Origin: Actinomycetota bacterium
GTDB taxonomy: Bacteria > Actinomycetota > Acidimicrobiia > Acidimicrobiales > Ilumatobacteraceae
NCBI GenBank assembly: GCA_009705865.1
Contig: WLSJ01000071.1
Span: 1-8,897, forward strand
Reading direction: 5' to 3'
DNA length: 8,897 nt
Below, one piece after another: positions 1 to 6,007 of this stretch. The notes under the pieces are model-generated. The model did no database searches. It saw only the letters and a program-made list of their open reading frames with translations, and had not been told where the DNA came from. A program made the translations under genes and the position numbers. Positions within the stretch are counted from its first letter, which is position 1. The number at the start of each line of letters is the position of its first letter.

Positions 1-16
1 CAACTTCAAATCAGTA

Positions 17-30
17 GAACCCTCGGGTTC
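17..30. repeat. Short inverted repeat GAACCC/GGGTTC
   Basis: Six-base arms GAACCC (17-22) and GGGTTC (25-30) form a small hairpin, realistically 5 bp closed by a CTCG loop. A plus-strand reading frame coming from outside the window stops with TAG at 15-17, so this may lie just after the end of an upstream plus-strand gene. No U-tract follows. Function is uncertain; it may assist the stronger hairpin at 41-64. Confidence 0.4.
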
Positions 31-40
31 GGAGTGTCGG

Positions 41-64
41 AATGGAGGGCGAAAGCCCTCCATT
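41..64. terminator. Strong GAAA-loop hairpin, probable terminator
   Basis: A perfect 10-bp stem, AATGGAGGGC (41-50) with GCCCTCCATT (55-64), is closed on the plus strand by a GAAA tetraloop. The plus strand continues TTCACTTTG, a weak U-rich tail. On the minus strand the loop is TTTC and no U-run follows. It lies 23 bp past the stop codon of the leftward PIG-L gene, so it may serve that operon, a plus-strand gene ending off the left edge, or both as a shared terminator between converging genes. Confidence 0.7.
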
Positions 65-69
65 TCACT

Positions 70-81
70 TTGTCCGGACAA
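70..81. repeat. 12-bp perfect palindrome TTGTCCGGACAA
   Basis: TTGTCCGGACAA is its own reverse complement and sits between the strong hairpin (41-64) and the PIG-L stop codon at 88-90. With no unpaired loop it would be a poor RNA hairpin. It could be a protein-binding site or a chance palindrome at a 3' end; nothing in the sequence decides this. Confidence 0.35.
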
Positions 82-87
82 GTTCGG

Positions 88-861
88 TTAGAGCCTGTTC
101 ATCAGGTGAAAGATCTCAGCTGCCGCAAAACCATACGGCGCTCCGAGGTCAGCCATGCGTTGGCGCATCCGTGATCGGAACACTTCCATGCCGTCCTCAT
201 CGGTTGCTTTCATGGTTGATTCAAATTGGCTCTCATGACGCTCTAGCGCAGTGAGCTTTACAGGCACCCATGGCGAAATATCTTCAACATGATTTGGTTC
301 ATCGGCTTCCCATAACAGCAATGCATCGGGGCGATGGTGAGTGACGCCATGATCGGTGAAGTGATGCTTTAAGAAGTGTGGATCACGAGCAGCAACTATG
401 GCATCGCAGACATTGAGACCAGTATTGCGATGATCTGGGTGCAGGCGATATCGCTTCCAAGGATCATGAGATAACACAACATTTGGTTTGAGTGTGCGAA
501 TTGCAAGTGCGATGCGATCGATTGCTTCTTTGGAGTGTTCAAGCTCGCCATCGATGTAGCCAAGAAATGACACGGTCCCAGAAGTGCCTAGTGCAGCCGC
601 TGCGTTACGTTGTTCCACCTGGCGCGACTGAATGAGTGCAGCAGTATCTGCATCTGGATTCCATGTTCCCTTGGATCCATCTGTGCAAACAAGATGGTGA
701 ACGACTGCACCTTCTGCTGACCATTTAGCAAGAGTTCCGCCGCAACCGAACTCAACATCGTCAGGATGTGCGCCAATGGCAAGAACTATCTGTGGTGTTG
801 CGATGTTCGAAGTAAATGCAGTTACAGCCACTGGTGGTTGGCCTGGTTCGTTTGCGCTCAT
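88..861 (-). CDS. PIG-L/LmbE-family zinc N-deacetylase
   Basis: 257-aa cytoplasmic deacetylase of the PIG-L (LmbE) superfamily, zinc enzymes that remove N-acetyl groups from glucosamine-type sugars (MshB, Mca, BshB and others). Visible signatures are AHPDDVEFGCGGT at residues 31-43, supplying presumed zinc ligands His32 and Asp35 and general base Asp34, and HPDH at 141-144, supplying His144. The C-terminal segment ERHESQFEST (208-217) also fits the family. The first 24 residues precede the first core strand and look like a loose extension. It begins 2 bp after the cofC stop codon (864-866), so it is almost certainly cotranscribed with it; only a weak purine stretch (GAGAAAGAGA) precedes the ATG. 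The substrate cannot be read from sequence. A mycothiol-pathway role is possible in an actinobacterium, but the VE after HPDD differs from the MshB-type HPDDES motif. Family sure, substrate unknown. Confidence 0.93.
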   Translation of the reverse strand: MSANEPGQPPVAVTAFTSNIATPQIVLAIGAHPDDVEFGCGGTLAKWSAEGAVVHHLVCTDGSKGTWNPDADTAALIQSRQVEQRNAAAALGTSGTVSFLGYIDGELEHSKEAIDRIALAIRTLKPNVVLSHDPWKRYRLHPDHRNTGLNVCDAIVAARDPHFLKHHFTDHGVTHHRPDALLLWEADEPNHVEDISPWVPVKLTALERHESQFESTMKATDEDGMEVFRSRMRQRMADLGAPYGFAAAEIFHLMNRL

Positions 862-863
862 TA

Positions 864-1433
864 TTAATCTCTTTCTCTGCGTGCTAATTCGTCTAAATCA
901 TCTGCTGTGTCAAGGTCGAGTGCCAAAGCATCATCAACGATGAGTTCATATTCAAGTCCTGCGTCAATGGCAAGTCGAATGTGATTGTCACAACTGCCTG
1001 GCCCGTACGCAGTTGAAAAAGTACTGGCTGCAGGAAAACTAAGAACGTTCGTACCGTCGTGATGACGATCTGATACGAGACTTACTTTTCCTTCCCGTGC
1101 AATATGGTCGAAACTGACGGCGAGGGGAAGGTCAGCGTGAGCGACCACTATGTGGTCTGCGCCATCTGCACGGGCGGCAGCACGGCCCGACGCAACAGCA
1201 ATATCAAGCCCGGGTATCTGGCAATCAACAACGCGAGCGCCAAGTGCTGTTGCCCACGATGCAACGCCAGAGTCTGAACAGACAACATAGGTGGGAAGAG
1301 ACAAAGCGGCCCGCACGACAGTCTCTGCGCACGATTGAGCAAGAGCAGATCGTTGAGTTGCGTTCAAGGTGTCTGCCAGACGACCCTTTGCCATGGTGAA
1401 GGACTTCACGGGGATTACAACGGCAACTCGCAC
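864..1433 (-). CDS. cofC: 2-phospho-L-lactate / phosphoenolpyruvate guanylyltransferase
   Basis: 189-aa CofC (FbiD in actinobacteria), a nucleotidyltransferase that joins GMP from GTP to 2-phospholactate or, in actinobacteria, phosphoenolpyruvate. The product is then attached to Fo on the way to coenzyme F420. Motifs in order: VIPVKSFTMAKGRL (6-19), the GTP-binding N-terminal signature; HADLPL (99-104), with metal-binding Asp101; DRHHDGTNVL (122-131); YGPGSCDNH (143-151); LDLDTADDL (172-180). Length matches the family. The start is a GTG: no in-frame ATG lies nearby, VAVVIPVK must be near the N-terminus, and a TAGGCT -10-like box ends exactly 6 nt upstream, implying a leaderless mRNA. It is divergent from gpsA and followed 2 bp later by the PIG-L gene. 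Its presence implies the host makes F420. Confidence 0.95.
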   Translation of the reverse strand: MRVAVVIPVKSFTMAKGRLADTLNATQRSALAQSCAETVVRAALSLPTYVVCSDSGVASWATALGARVVDCQIPGLDIAVASGRAAARADGADHIVVAHADLPLAVSFDHIAREGKVSLVSDRHHDGTNVLSFPAASTFSTAYGPGSCDNHIRLAIDAGLEYELIVDDALALDLDTADDLDELARRERD

Positions 1434-1439
1434 ATGGTC

Positions 1440-1445
1440 AGCCTA
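1440..1445 (-). promoter_or_regulatory. -10-like box TAGGCT of cofC (leaderless)
   Basis: Read on the minus strand, TAGGCT is followed by six bases (GACCAT) and then the GTG start of cofC at 1433. A transcript starting 6-7 nt after this box would begin at or next to the start codon. The box directly abuts the CGAAC-N3-GTTCG repeat. No convincing -35 hexamer is seen. Confidence 0.6.
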
Positions 1446-1458
1446 CGAACCCAGTTCG
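1446..1458. promoter_or_regulatory. CGAAC-N3-GTTCG inverted repeat between cofC and gpsA
   Basis: Arms CGAAC (1446-1450) and GTTCG (1454-1458) are separated by CCA. The arms are those of the Gram-positive LexA box, but the spacing is 3 rather than 4. It lies next to the cofC -10-like box and 10 bp upstream of the gpsA one, so a bound protein could affect both. It may be a degenerate SOS box, a site for another regulator, or chance. Confidence 0.4.
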
Positions 1459-1468
1459 CTTTGTGACC

Positions 1469-1474
1469 TACGCT
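1469..1474 (+). promoter_or_regulatory. -10-like box TACGCT of gpsA (leaderless)
   Basis: TACGCT is followed by AGAGAC (6 nt) and the ATG at 1481, giving a predicted leaderless transcript. The same hexamer at the same distance precedes the gene at 8824, and at 7 nt precedes rnhB. This supports the 1481 start over the upstream GTG at 1463, which would lie upstream of the box itself. Confidence 0.65.
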
Positions 1475-1480
1475 AGAGAC

Positions 1481-2482
1481 ATGGCAGAGATTCGTATGGC
1501 GGTGGTGGGTGCCGGTTCTTGGGGCACCACTGTGGCCTCGTTAGCCGCTGCCAACACGCCAACGGTTTTGTGGGCACGTCGCGAGTCGGTGGTGGAAAGC
1601 ATCAACACTCATCACGTCAATCCTGACTACATCGGCGGTGTGGCGCTGTCGCCAGAGCTACGGGCTACATCATCACTGAGTGAGGCTGTGAGCTCGGCAG
1701 ACATTGTTGTGATGGCAGTGCCGTCTCAGGGTTTTCGTCAGGTCCTCACTGAAGCACAGCCGCATATTCGCCCGTGGGTTCCAATTGTCAGTTTGGCAAA
1801 GGGTCTAGAGGCAGGCTCGATGTTGCGCATGTCGCAAGTGGCAAACGAAGTGATGCCAGGACACCCCGTTGCAGTGTTGACTGGTCCGAACCTTGCATCA
1901 GAAATTTCTGTTGGTCAACCCGCGGCCAGTGTTGTGGCGATTGATGATGCAATCATTGCAACAGCGCTTCAGGAATTGTTTTCTACGCCAACTTTTCGGG
2001 TGTACACGAATCCCGATGTTGTCGGATGTGAAATTGCTGGCGTTGTGAAAAACGTCATCGCTATCGCGGCCGGTATGGCGCAAGGCATGGGATTTGGTGA
2101 GAACACTCGAGCAACGTTGATTACGCGTGGCTTAGCTGAAATGACACGACTTGCAGTAGCGCTCGGCGGTGACCCCGTATCTCTTGCTGGTCTTGCAGGT
2201 ATGGGAGACCTCATTGCTACCTGTTCGTCACAGAGCAGCCGAAATACATCGGTCGGAATTCGACTTGGAAAAGGTGAGGCACTGGCAGACATTCTGGGTT
2301 CCACCACAATGGTTGCTGAAGGCGTGCGTAGTTCGGCGACAGTTCTTGAATTAGCAAAGCAGTACGGCGTTGATATGCCGATCACCGAGCAAGTTGTTGC
2401 CGTGTGTCACAACGGATTATCTGCATCTCAAGGTTTACTGTCATTGATGTCTCGTCGTTCACGTCCGGAAGCCCAACTATGA
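1481..2482 (+). CDS. gpsA: NAD(P)+-dependent glycerol-3-phosphate dehydrogenase
   Basis: 333-aa GpsA. It reduces dihydroxyacetone phosphate to sn-glycerol-3-phosphate with NAD(P)H, supplying the backbone for membrane phospholipids; cytosolic. The N-terminal Rossmann fold shows GAGSWGT (10-16) and the second conserved segment VSLAKGLE (103-110) with Lys107. The C-terminal catalytic domain has GVVKNVIAIAAG (187-198) with catalytic Lys190, ENTRATLITRG (207-217), LAGMGDLIATCSS (238-250), SRN (253-255) and VAEG (278-281). Length is normal. The ATG at 1481 is chosen because it lies 6 nt after TACGCT and leaves five residues before MAVVG; GTG 1463 (six residues longer) and ATG 1496 are alternatives. 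The stop overlaps the next ATG (ATGA, 2479-2482), so it heads an operon of at least three genes. Confidence 0.97.
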   Translation: MAEIRMAVVGAGSWGTTVASLAAANTPTVLWARRESVVESINTHHVNPDYIGGVALSPELRATSSLSEAVSSADIVVMAVPSQGFRQVLTEAQPHIRPWVPIVSLAKGLEAGSMLRMSQVANEVMPGHPVAVLTGPNLASEISVGQPAASVVAIDDAIIATALQELFSTPTFRVYTNPDVVGCEIAGVVKNVIAIAAGMAQGMGFGENTRATLITRGLAEMTRLAVALGGDPVSLAGLAGMGDLIATCSSQSSRNTSVGIRLGKGEALADILGSTTMVAEGVRSSATVLELAKQYGVDMPITEQVVAVCHNGLSASQGLLSLMSRRSRPEAQL

Positions 2483-3654
2483 GTCGCGTTATTGGTAATC
2501 GCGGCGGAACCTGGCGCGGAACGGTCACTGAACACGGCACTCTGATTCCGGCTGATGGCGGCGCTGAACTTGCATGGCATGTTGCAGGTGACGACAGATG
2601 GTATTCACCAGCATCAGAACCAACGTTGCGGCAGAAGTGGTACGCCGGTTTTCCAGTCTGTGAAACACGTATTCGTGTTGGCAATGGAGACATTGTGCAA
2701 CGCATGTATTGCGTGGCTGATCGTGGCGGCATGACTGTCATTGAATTTGAAAACGAATCAACACTTCCGGTTGCTGTAGCAGTCACTCGTTCTGATGTCT
2801 TAACGACGCGTCAGCCAATTGACAACCCTCCAGCCGGTATCGATTTACCTGCTAGCTCTATGGTGATTCCGCTCGGTCACAAAAGCACGGCCCGTATTGC
2901 TCTTGCTCATATCAATCCAAGTTCTGGACCACTTCCTGATGACATACCTGATCATCAACAAGTGGTGCGCGGATGGGAAACCGCCTGTGATCTTGCATCG
3001 CGAATCACCATGCCAGATCATTCTGTAGTGGCGGGCATTGCACGAGTTCGTAGTGACTTGTTGTTAGGTGTTGGGGTGACAGAAGATGCTTCAATTGAAT
3101 TGGTTCGTCTCGCTGAAACTCATCGAGACTCGATTGTTGACGTTGTTGAAACTGTGCAGCGCAGAGTTAAGGCAGAAAAACGCGCGCGAGTTTTGCAGTG
3201 GGATACTCCGCATCTCATGGCGTCAGCTGCGCGTGCATGCGTGTTGCTAGACGATGAAGTTGCAGCGAATGACATTGGTAGCACGTGGTTGCGTATGGCA
3301 GACCGTGACGTCGAAGAACTTCCCATAGAGATTCCCGCCGGACTCGGAGCAATTGCGTGGGCGGAGTCATTGTTGGCCCAGGCATCTCCAAGTGGTGGGC
3401 AGTGCGTATTGCTGCCTCATGGCATTCCTGAAACCTGGTGGGGTTCAGCATTTGAAGCACACGGCATCACGGCTGACCCGTATCGCACGATTTCTTTTGC
3501 TGTGCGTTGGCATGGCCCACGCCCTGCTGTGTTGTGGGAAATCACAGGTGCAGCCGGCTTGTTAATTACTGGCGGCGCAGCCGACCCGTCATGGCACACC
3601 ACAGATGCTTCAGGTGAAGCACTGCTGGCAGCACCTATCTCTGCCAATGTGTGA
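2479..3654 (+). CDS. Uncharacterised 391-aa protein, possibly glycosidase-like fold
   Basis: 391-aa soluble protein I cannot assign to a named family. There is no signal peptide or membrane segment. The N-terminal part (about 1-145) looks strand-rich, with WYSPASEPTLRQKWYAGFP (41-59), VQRMYCVADRGGMTVIEF (73-90) and an N-x-S-x-LPVAV stretch (92-100). About 185-300 is largely helical. The C-terminus has RWHGPRPAVLWEI (343-355) and DPSWHTTDASGEALL (369-383). A beta domain followed by helices, plus a WHG-x-RPA-x-LWE stretch, is reminiscent of debranching or (alpha/alpha)6 glycosidase-like proteins; that is inference only, and no catalytic acid pair is identified. The ATG shares an ATGA overlap with gpsA and is preceded by a weak CCGGAAG, suggesting translational coupling. 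A longer in-frame reading from 2404 would lie inside gpsA and is rejected. Confidence 0.85.
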   Translation: MSRVIGNRGGTWRGTVTEHGTLIPADGGAELAWHVAGDDRWYSPASEPTLRQKWYAGFPVCETRIRVGNGDIVQRMYCVADRGGMTVIEFENESTLPVAVAVTRSDVLTTRQPIDNPPAGIDLPASSMVIPLGHKSTARIALAHINPSSGPLPDDIPDHQQVVRGWETACDLASRITMPDHSVVAGIARVRSDLLLGVGVTEDASIELVRLAETHRDSIVDVVETVQRRVKAEKRARVLQWDTPHLMASAARACVLLDDEVAANDIGSTWLRMADRDVEELPIEIPAGLGAIAWAESLLAQASPSGGQCVLLPHGIPETWWGSAFEAHGITADPYRTISFAVRWHGPRPAVLWEITGAAGLLITGGAADPSWHTTDASGEALLAAPISANV

Positions 3655-4555
3655 TTGCCTCGTCGCACTTTCAGCGAATACTGCATCTCATCTCACACTG
3701 TTCGCGAAAAACTCAGACAGGCCGCCGAATGAAGTGCAAAACATGCGATGGAATCCATCTCGCCGAGATTCAGAGACCACTCGCACCACCTATATCGAGG
3801 TTGAGGCATTTGTAGGCGACACGATTGCGTGTGCGTTGTCATTGCCAGATTGGTGTTGGGGTGCAGAGCACGGCGTTAACGAAGCTGGCGTCGCTATCGG
3901 AAACGAAACGATCTACACGACTCGTGACCCACGTGGAGTACCTGATGCGTTGATTGGTATGGATGTGGTGCGACTTGGCTTAGAACGCGCCACAAGCGCT
4001 CTGAACGCCGTTCAGGTGATGTCTGAACTCATTACACGTTACGGACAAGGTGGAAGTGGGCACGACACGCGTAATGGCGAACGCGTACGGCCATATTGGT
4101 CGAGCTTCTTGATTGCTGATGCGAACGACGCGTGGGTGATGGAAACAAGTGGAACCGACGTTGCAACCCATCAGGTCAGGTCCACTTGGGCGATTTCGAA
4201 TCGAACAACAATCCCGTCGTTTGACGAGCGATATCGGCATCCTCGTCAGCCAGTTGAATTGTTGGTTGACCCAAGGCTCAATGCATCGCGCAACTTGTTG
4301 GTGGCCGGACCGCTAACAGTTGACGGCGTGCAAGAACATTTGCAGTCACATGTGGGCGGGAGAGACGGCTGGACCGTGTGCATGCATGCGGTGGTTGACG
4401 GCGAATGTGTGGAAGCCACTACCGCGTCGATGATTGTTGAACTCTCTGATGATCCGACTGTTTGGTGGGCACAAGGGTCTCCGTGTGTGACGCCGTATCA
4501 GTCAGCACAATTAAGCCAACTAAGTGGTTTATTGCCAAGTACTAGCGATCAGTGA
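3647..4555 (+). CDS. Secernin-like peptidase C69-family Ntn hydrolase
   Basis: 302-aa protein of the peptidase C69/secernin family, N-terminal-nucleophile amidohydrolases. It begins MCDCLVAL, so removal of Met1 would expose Cys2 as the nucleophile, as in secernins (CDTFVAL-type N-terminus). Further signatures are LFAKNSDRPPNEVQ (18-31), the conserved WCWGAEHGVNEAGVAIGNE (69-87), and the C-terminal CMHAVVDGE (245-253), TTASMIVEL (258-266) and WAQGSPC (274-280). There is no signal peptide, so it is probably cytosolic. The natural substrate is unknown; family members include dipeptidases and amidases. ATG 3647 is required to place Cys2 at the N-terminus, and it overlaps the preceding gene by 8 bp, indicating coupling. 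At 302 aa it is shorter than many dipeptidase members but complete in motifs. The 3' end overlaps the MOSC gene by 14 bp. Confidence 0.9.
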   Translation: MCDCLVALSANTASHLTLFAKNSDRPPNEVQNMRWNPSRRDSETTRTTYIEVEAFVGDTIACALSLPDWCWGAEHGVNEAGVAIGNETIYTTRDPRGVPDALIGMDVVRLGLERATSALNAVQVMSELITRYGQGGSGHDTRNGERVRPYWSSFLIADANDAWVMETSGTDVATHQVRSTWAISNRTTIPSFDERYRHPRQPVELLVDPRLNASRNLLVAGPLTVDGVQEHLQSHVGGRDGWTVCMHAVVDGECVEATTASMIVELSDDPTVWWAQGSPCVTPYQSAQLSQLSGLLPSTSDQ

Positions 4556-5336
4556 ACAACTCGAACGTATCGCCGACAGCAATATCACCACACGTTGTCA
4601 CCATTGCATAGAGACGGCATTGATCGCCACGTTCATGGCTCATACGTTTGAAATCCTTTTTGAGAAACCAATCGTTGTTTTGTTTGCACGGAATTGCATA
4701 CGACGTTAAGAAACCGCGCACTGCTCCAATGCGAAAATGCGCACCGGGACGAAATGCTTCAGCAGGGATGCCCGCAACGGTGATGTTTTCCCCTGCATAG
4801 CCCGGCGCAATGGGGTGACCTTCGGCTTGCAGGGTCTCAATGGCGTCTGTTGACCAAATGCACAGTGCCTGCCACGGGCGACCATGGCCGACGCGCCACG
4901 ACTGCACGTCACCTTCGATGCCTTTCCATCCGATTACAGCAGAACTCAGTGGCTTCTTTGGCAATCCTTTAGATGCATGTAGGTGCGCGATAGTGCCGAC
5001 ATGTTCAATCGCAAGTGAGCGCATAGTGGGGAAAAATCTCCACATGGCAGCAAGAAGTGACTCGACCTGAGATTCAGAGAGTTGATCGTATTTCTCCATG
5101 ACGGAAGCGTGGACTGCAGTAAATGCAGTGTCAACATTGTCAAGTGATGGCAGTGAAATTCCGGCAAGCGATGAAAATTCAGCGAGAAAACCGCGAGCAC
5201 CCGCAAGCCAACCATCAGGAATTGTGGACTCGTGAGTGTGGTGACTCCAAATGTCGTTCATCTCATCGAGAGTGCCCTGTGCGTCTTGTGCGGTATACGA
5301 ATAGTTGCCGACATTGATCAATGCGGAGCGGGCCAT
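4542..5336 (-). CDS. MOSC-domain protein with helical N-terminal extension
   Basis: 264-aa protein with a C-terminal MOSC domain (about 115-264), the module of the molybdenum-cofactor sulfurase C-terminus, which handles sulfur or hydroxylamine-type chemistry with Mo cofactor. Recognisable parts are GIEGDVQSW (139-147), HGRPWQALCIWS (151-162), APGYAGENITVAGI (177-190), FRPGAHFRIGAV (195-206) and the conserved cysteine in AIPC (Cys217). The first 110 residues are mostly helical and match no family I know; stand-alone bacterial MOSC proteins usually lack them. No signal peptide or membrane segment. The ATG at 5336 lies 6 nt after a TAGGCT -10-like box, indicating a leaderless mRNA. It is divergent from rnhB with 23 bp between start codons, and its stop (TAG, 4542-4544) lies inside the end of the convergent secernin-like gene. 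No Mo-cofactor genes are nearby to suggest a partner. Confidence 0.88.
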   Translation of the reverse strand: MARSALINVGNYSYTAQDAQGTLDEMNDIWSHHTHESTIPDGWLAGARGFLAEFSSLAGISLPSLDNVDTAFTAVHASVMEKYDQLSESQVESLLAAMWRFFPTMRSLAIEHVGTIAHLHASKGLPKKPLSSAVIGWKGIEGDVQSWRVGHGRPWQALCIWSTDAIETLQAEGHPIAPGYAGENITVAGIPAEAFRPGAHFRIGAVRGFLTSYAIPCKQNNDWFLKKDFKRMSHERGDQCRLYAMVTTCGDIAVGDTFELFTDR

Positions 5337-5342
5337 GTATGA

Positions 5343-5348
5343 AGCCTA
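5343..5348 (-). promoter_or_regulatory. -10-like box TAGGCT of the MOSC gene (leaderless)
   Basis: On the minus strand TAGGCT is followed by TCATAC (6 nt) and the ATG at 5336. It is the same hexamer and distance as for cofC. Its leading TA (5348-5347) is the complement of the leading TA of the opposing rnhB box. Confidence 0.62.
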
Positions 5349-5352
5349 CGCT
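5347..5352 (+). promoter_or_regulatory. -10-like box TACGCT of rnhB (leaderless)
   Basis: TACGCT is followed by TTCACCGT minus one base, that is 7 nt (5353-5359), and the ATG at 5360. This supports 5360 rather than ATG 5321 or 5339 as the rnhB start, since both of those lie upstream of the box. It overlaps the MOSC box at the shared TA (5347-5348). Confidence 0.62.
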
Positions 5353-5359
5353 TCACCGT

Positions 5360-5983
5360 ATGGCACGACCAGTTCCCACTCTTGACTACGAGCGCGAACT
5401 CATGGCAACGGGTGCACGCATCATTGCCGGCATGGACGAAGTGGGTCGTGGCGCAATTGCAGGGCCAGTCACCATCGGCGTCGTTGCAATTGATGCAACC
5501 ATTGGCGCGGTGCCTGAAGGATTAGCTGATTCAAAATTAATGACACCAAAGCGCAGAGAAGCAATGGTGCCCGTTGCAAAAGAATGGGGCCTTGCATGGG
5601 CCACTGGTTCTGCAACGGCAGCTGAAATCGATAAGTACGGAATTATGACAGCTTTAAGCCTTGCGGGTAGTCGGGCATTGACAGCACTTGGCCTACGACC
5701 AGACATCATCATTCTTGATGGCAACAACAGTTTCCTTCTTGAAGAAGACGATGGGCCACGCATCGTGACGCGCATTAAGGGCGACCAGACATGTGCGAGC
5801 GTTTCAGCAGCCAGTGTGATTGCCAAAGTAGAACGTGACGCGTTAATGACGCAGTTGCATGAACAGTTTCCGCATTATGGATGGAGCGGCAACAAGGGTT
5901 ATGGCGCAGCAGTACACACTGATGCAATAAAGATCCACGGAGTTACCGACTTGCATCGCAAGTCGTGGAACTTAGGTGTCTAG
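5360..5983 (+). CDS. rnhB: Ribonuclease HII
   Basis: 207-aa RNase HII, an endonuclease that cuts the RNA strand of RNA-DNA hybrids and nicks 5' of single ribonucleotides in DNA, starting ribonucleotide excision repair. The four metal-binding acids are present: Asp26 and Glu27 in GMDEVGRGAIAGPV (24-37), Asp120 in ILDGNN (118-123), and Asp142 in KGDQTCASVSAASVIAKVERD (140-160, quoted in part: KGDQ and SVIAKVERD). GRG (29-31) is the usual substrate-contact motif for recognising the RNA-DNA junction, and HYGW...KGYG near the C-terminus is also typical. Length is close to the usual 200 residues. ATG 5360 is preferred because the -10-like box ends 7 nt upstream; earlier ATGs at 5321 and 5339 would add 13 or 7 residues. 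It converges with the acyl-CoA dehydrogenase gene across 24 bp. Confidence 0.97.
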   Translation: MARPVPTLDYERELMATGARIIAGMDEVGRGAIAGPVTIGVVAIDATIGAVPEGLADSKLMTPKRREAMVPVAKEWGLAWATGSATAAEIDKYGIMTALSLAGSRALTALGLRPDIIILDGNNSFLLEEDDGPRIVTRIKGDQTCASVSAASVIAKVERDALMTQLHEQFPHYGWSGNKGYGAAVHTDAIKIHGVTDLHRKSWNLGV

Positions 5984-6007
5984 CTAGTCGCCAACGCGAC
6001 CTACGGT

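Noticed and set aside
1..17. Possible tail of an upstream plus-strand gene (frame ending TAG at 15-17)
   Set aside because: Only four codons are visible, too few to support a coding call.
17..40. GGGTTCGGAGTG resembling a tRNA T-loop
   Set aside because: The flanking bases do not form a T-stem, and no acceptor or anticodon arm can be built around it.
1969..2385. 138-codon frame antisense to gpsA
   Set aside because: It is a shadow of a well-conserved gene, with Pro/Ser/Arg-rich translation and no start signal.
2404..2478. N-terminal extension of the 391-aa protein into gpsA
   Set aside because: It overlaps gpsA coding sequence in another frame by 75 bases; the ATGA junction at 2479 is the natural start.
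5386..5826. 146-codon frame antisense to rnhB
   Set aside because: It lies wholly opposite the catalytic core of RNase HII, and its composition is that of a reverse-frame shadow.
5987..6000. GTCGC-CAAC-GCGAC inverted repeat between rnhB and the acyl-CoA dehydrogenase
   Set aside because: The stem is only 5 bp and there is no U-tract on either strand. It is positioned where a bidirectional terminator would be, but is too weak to call.
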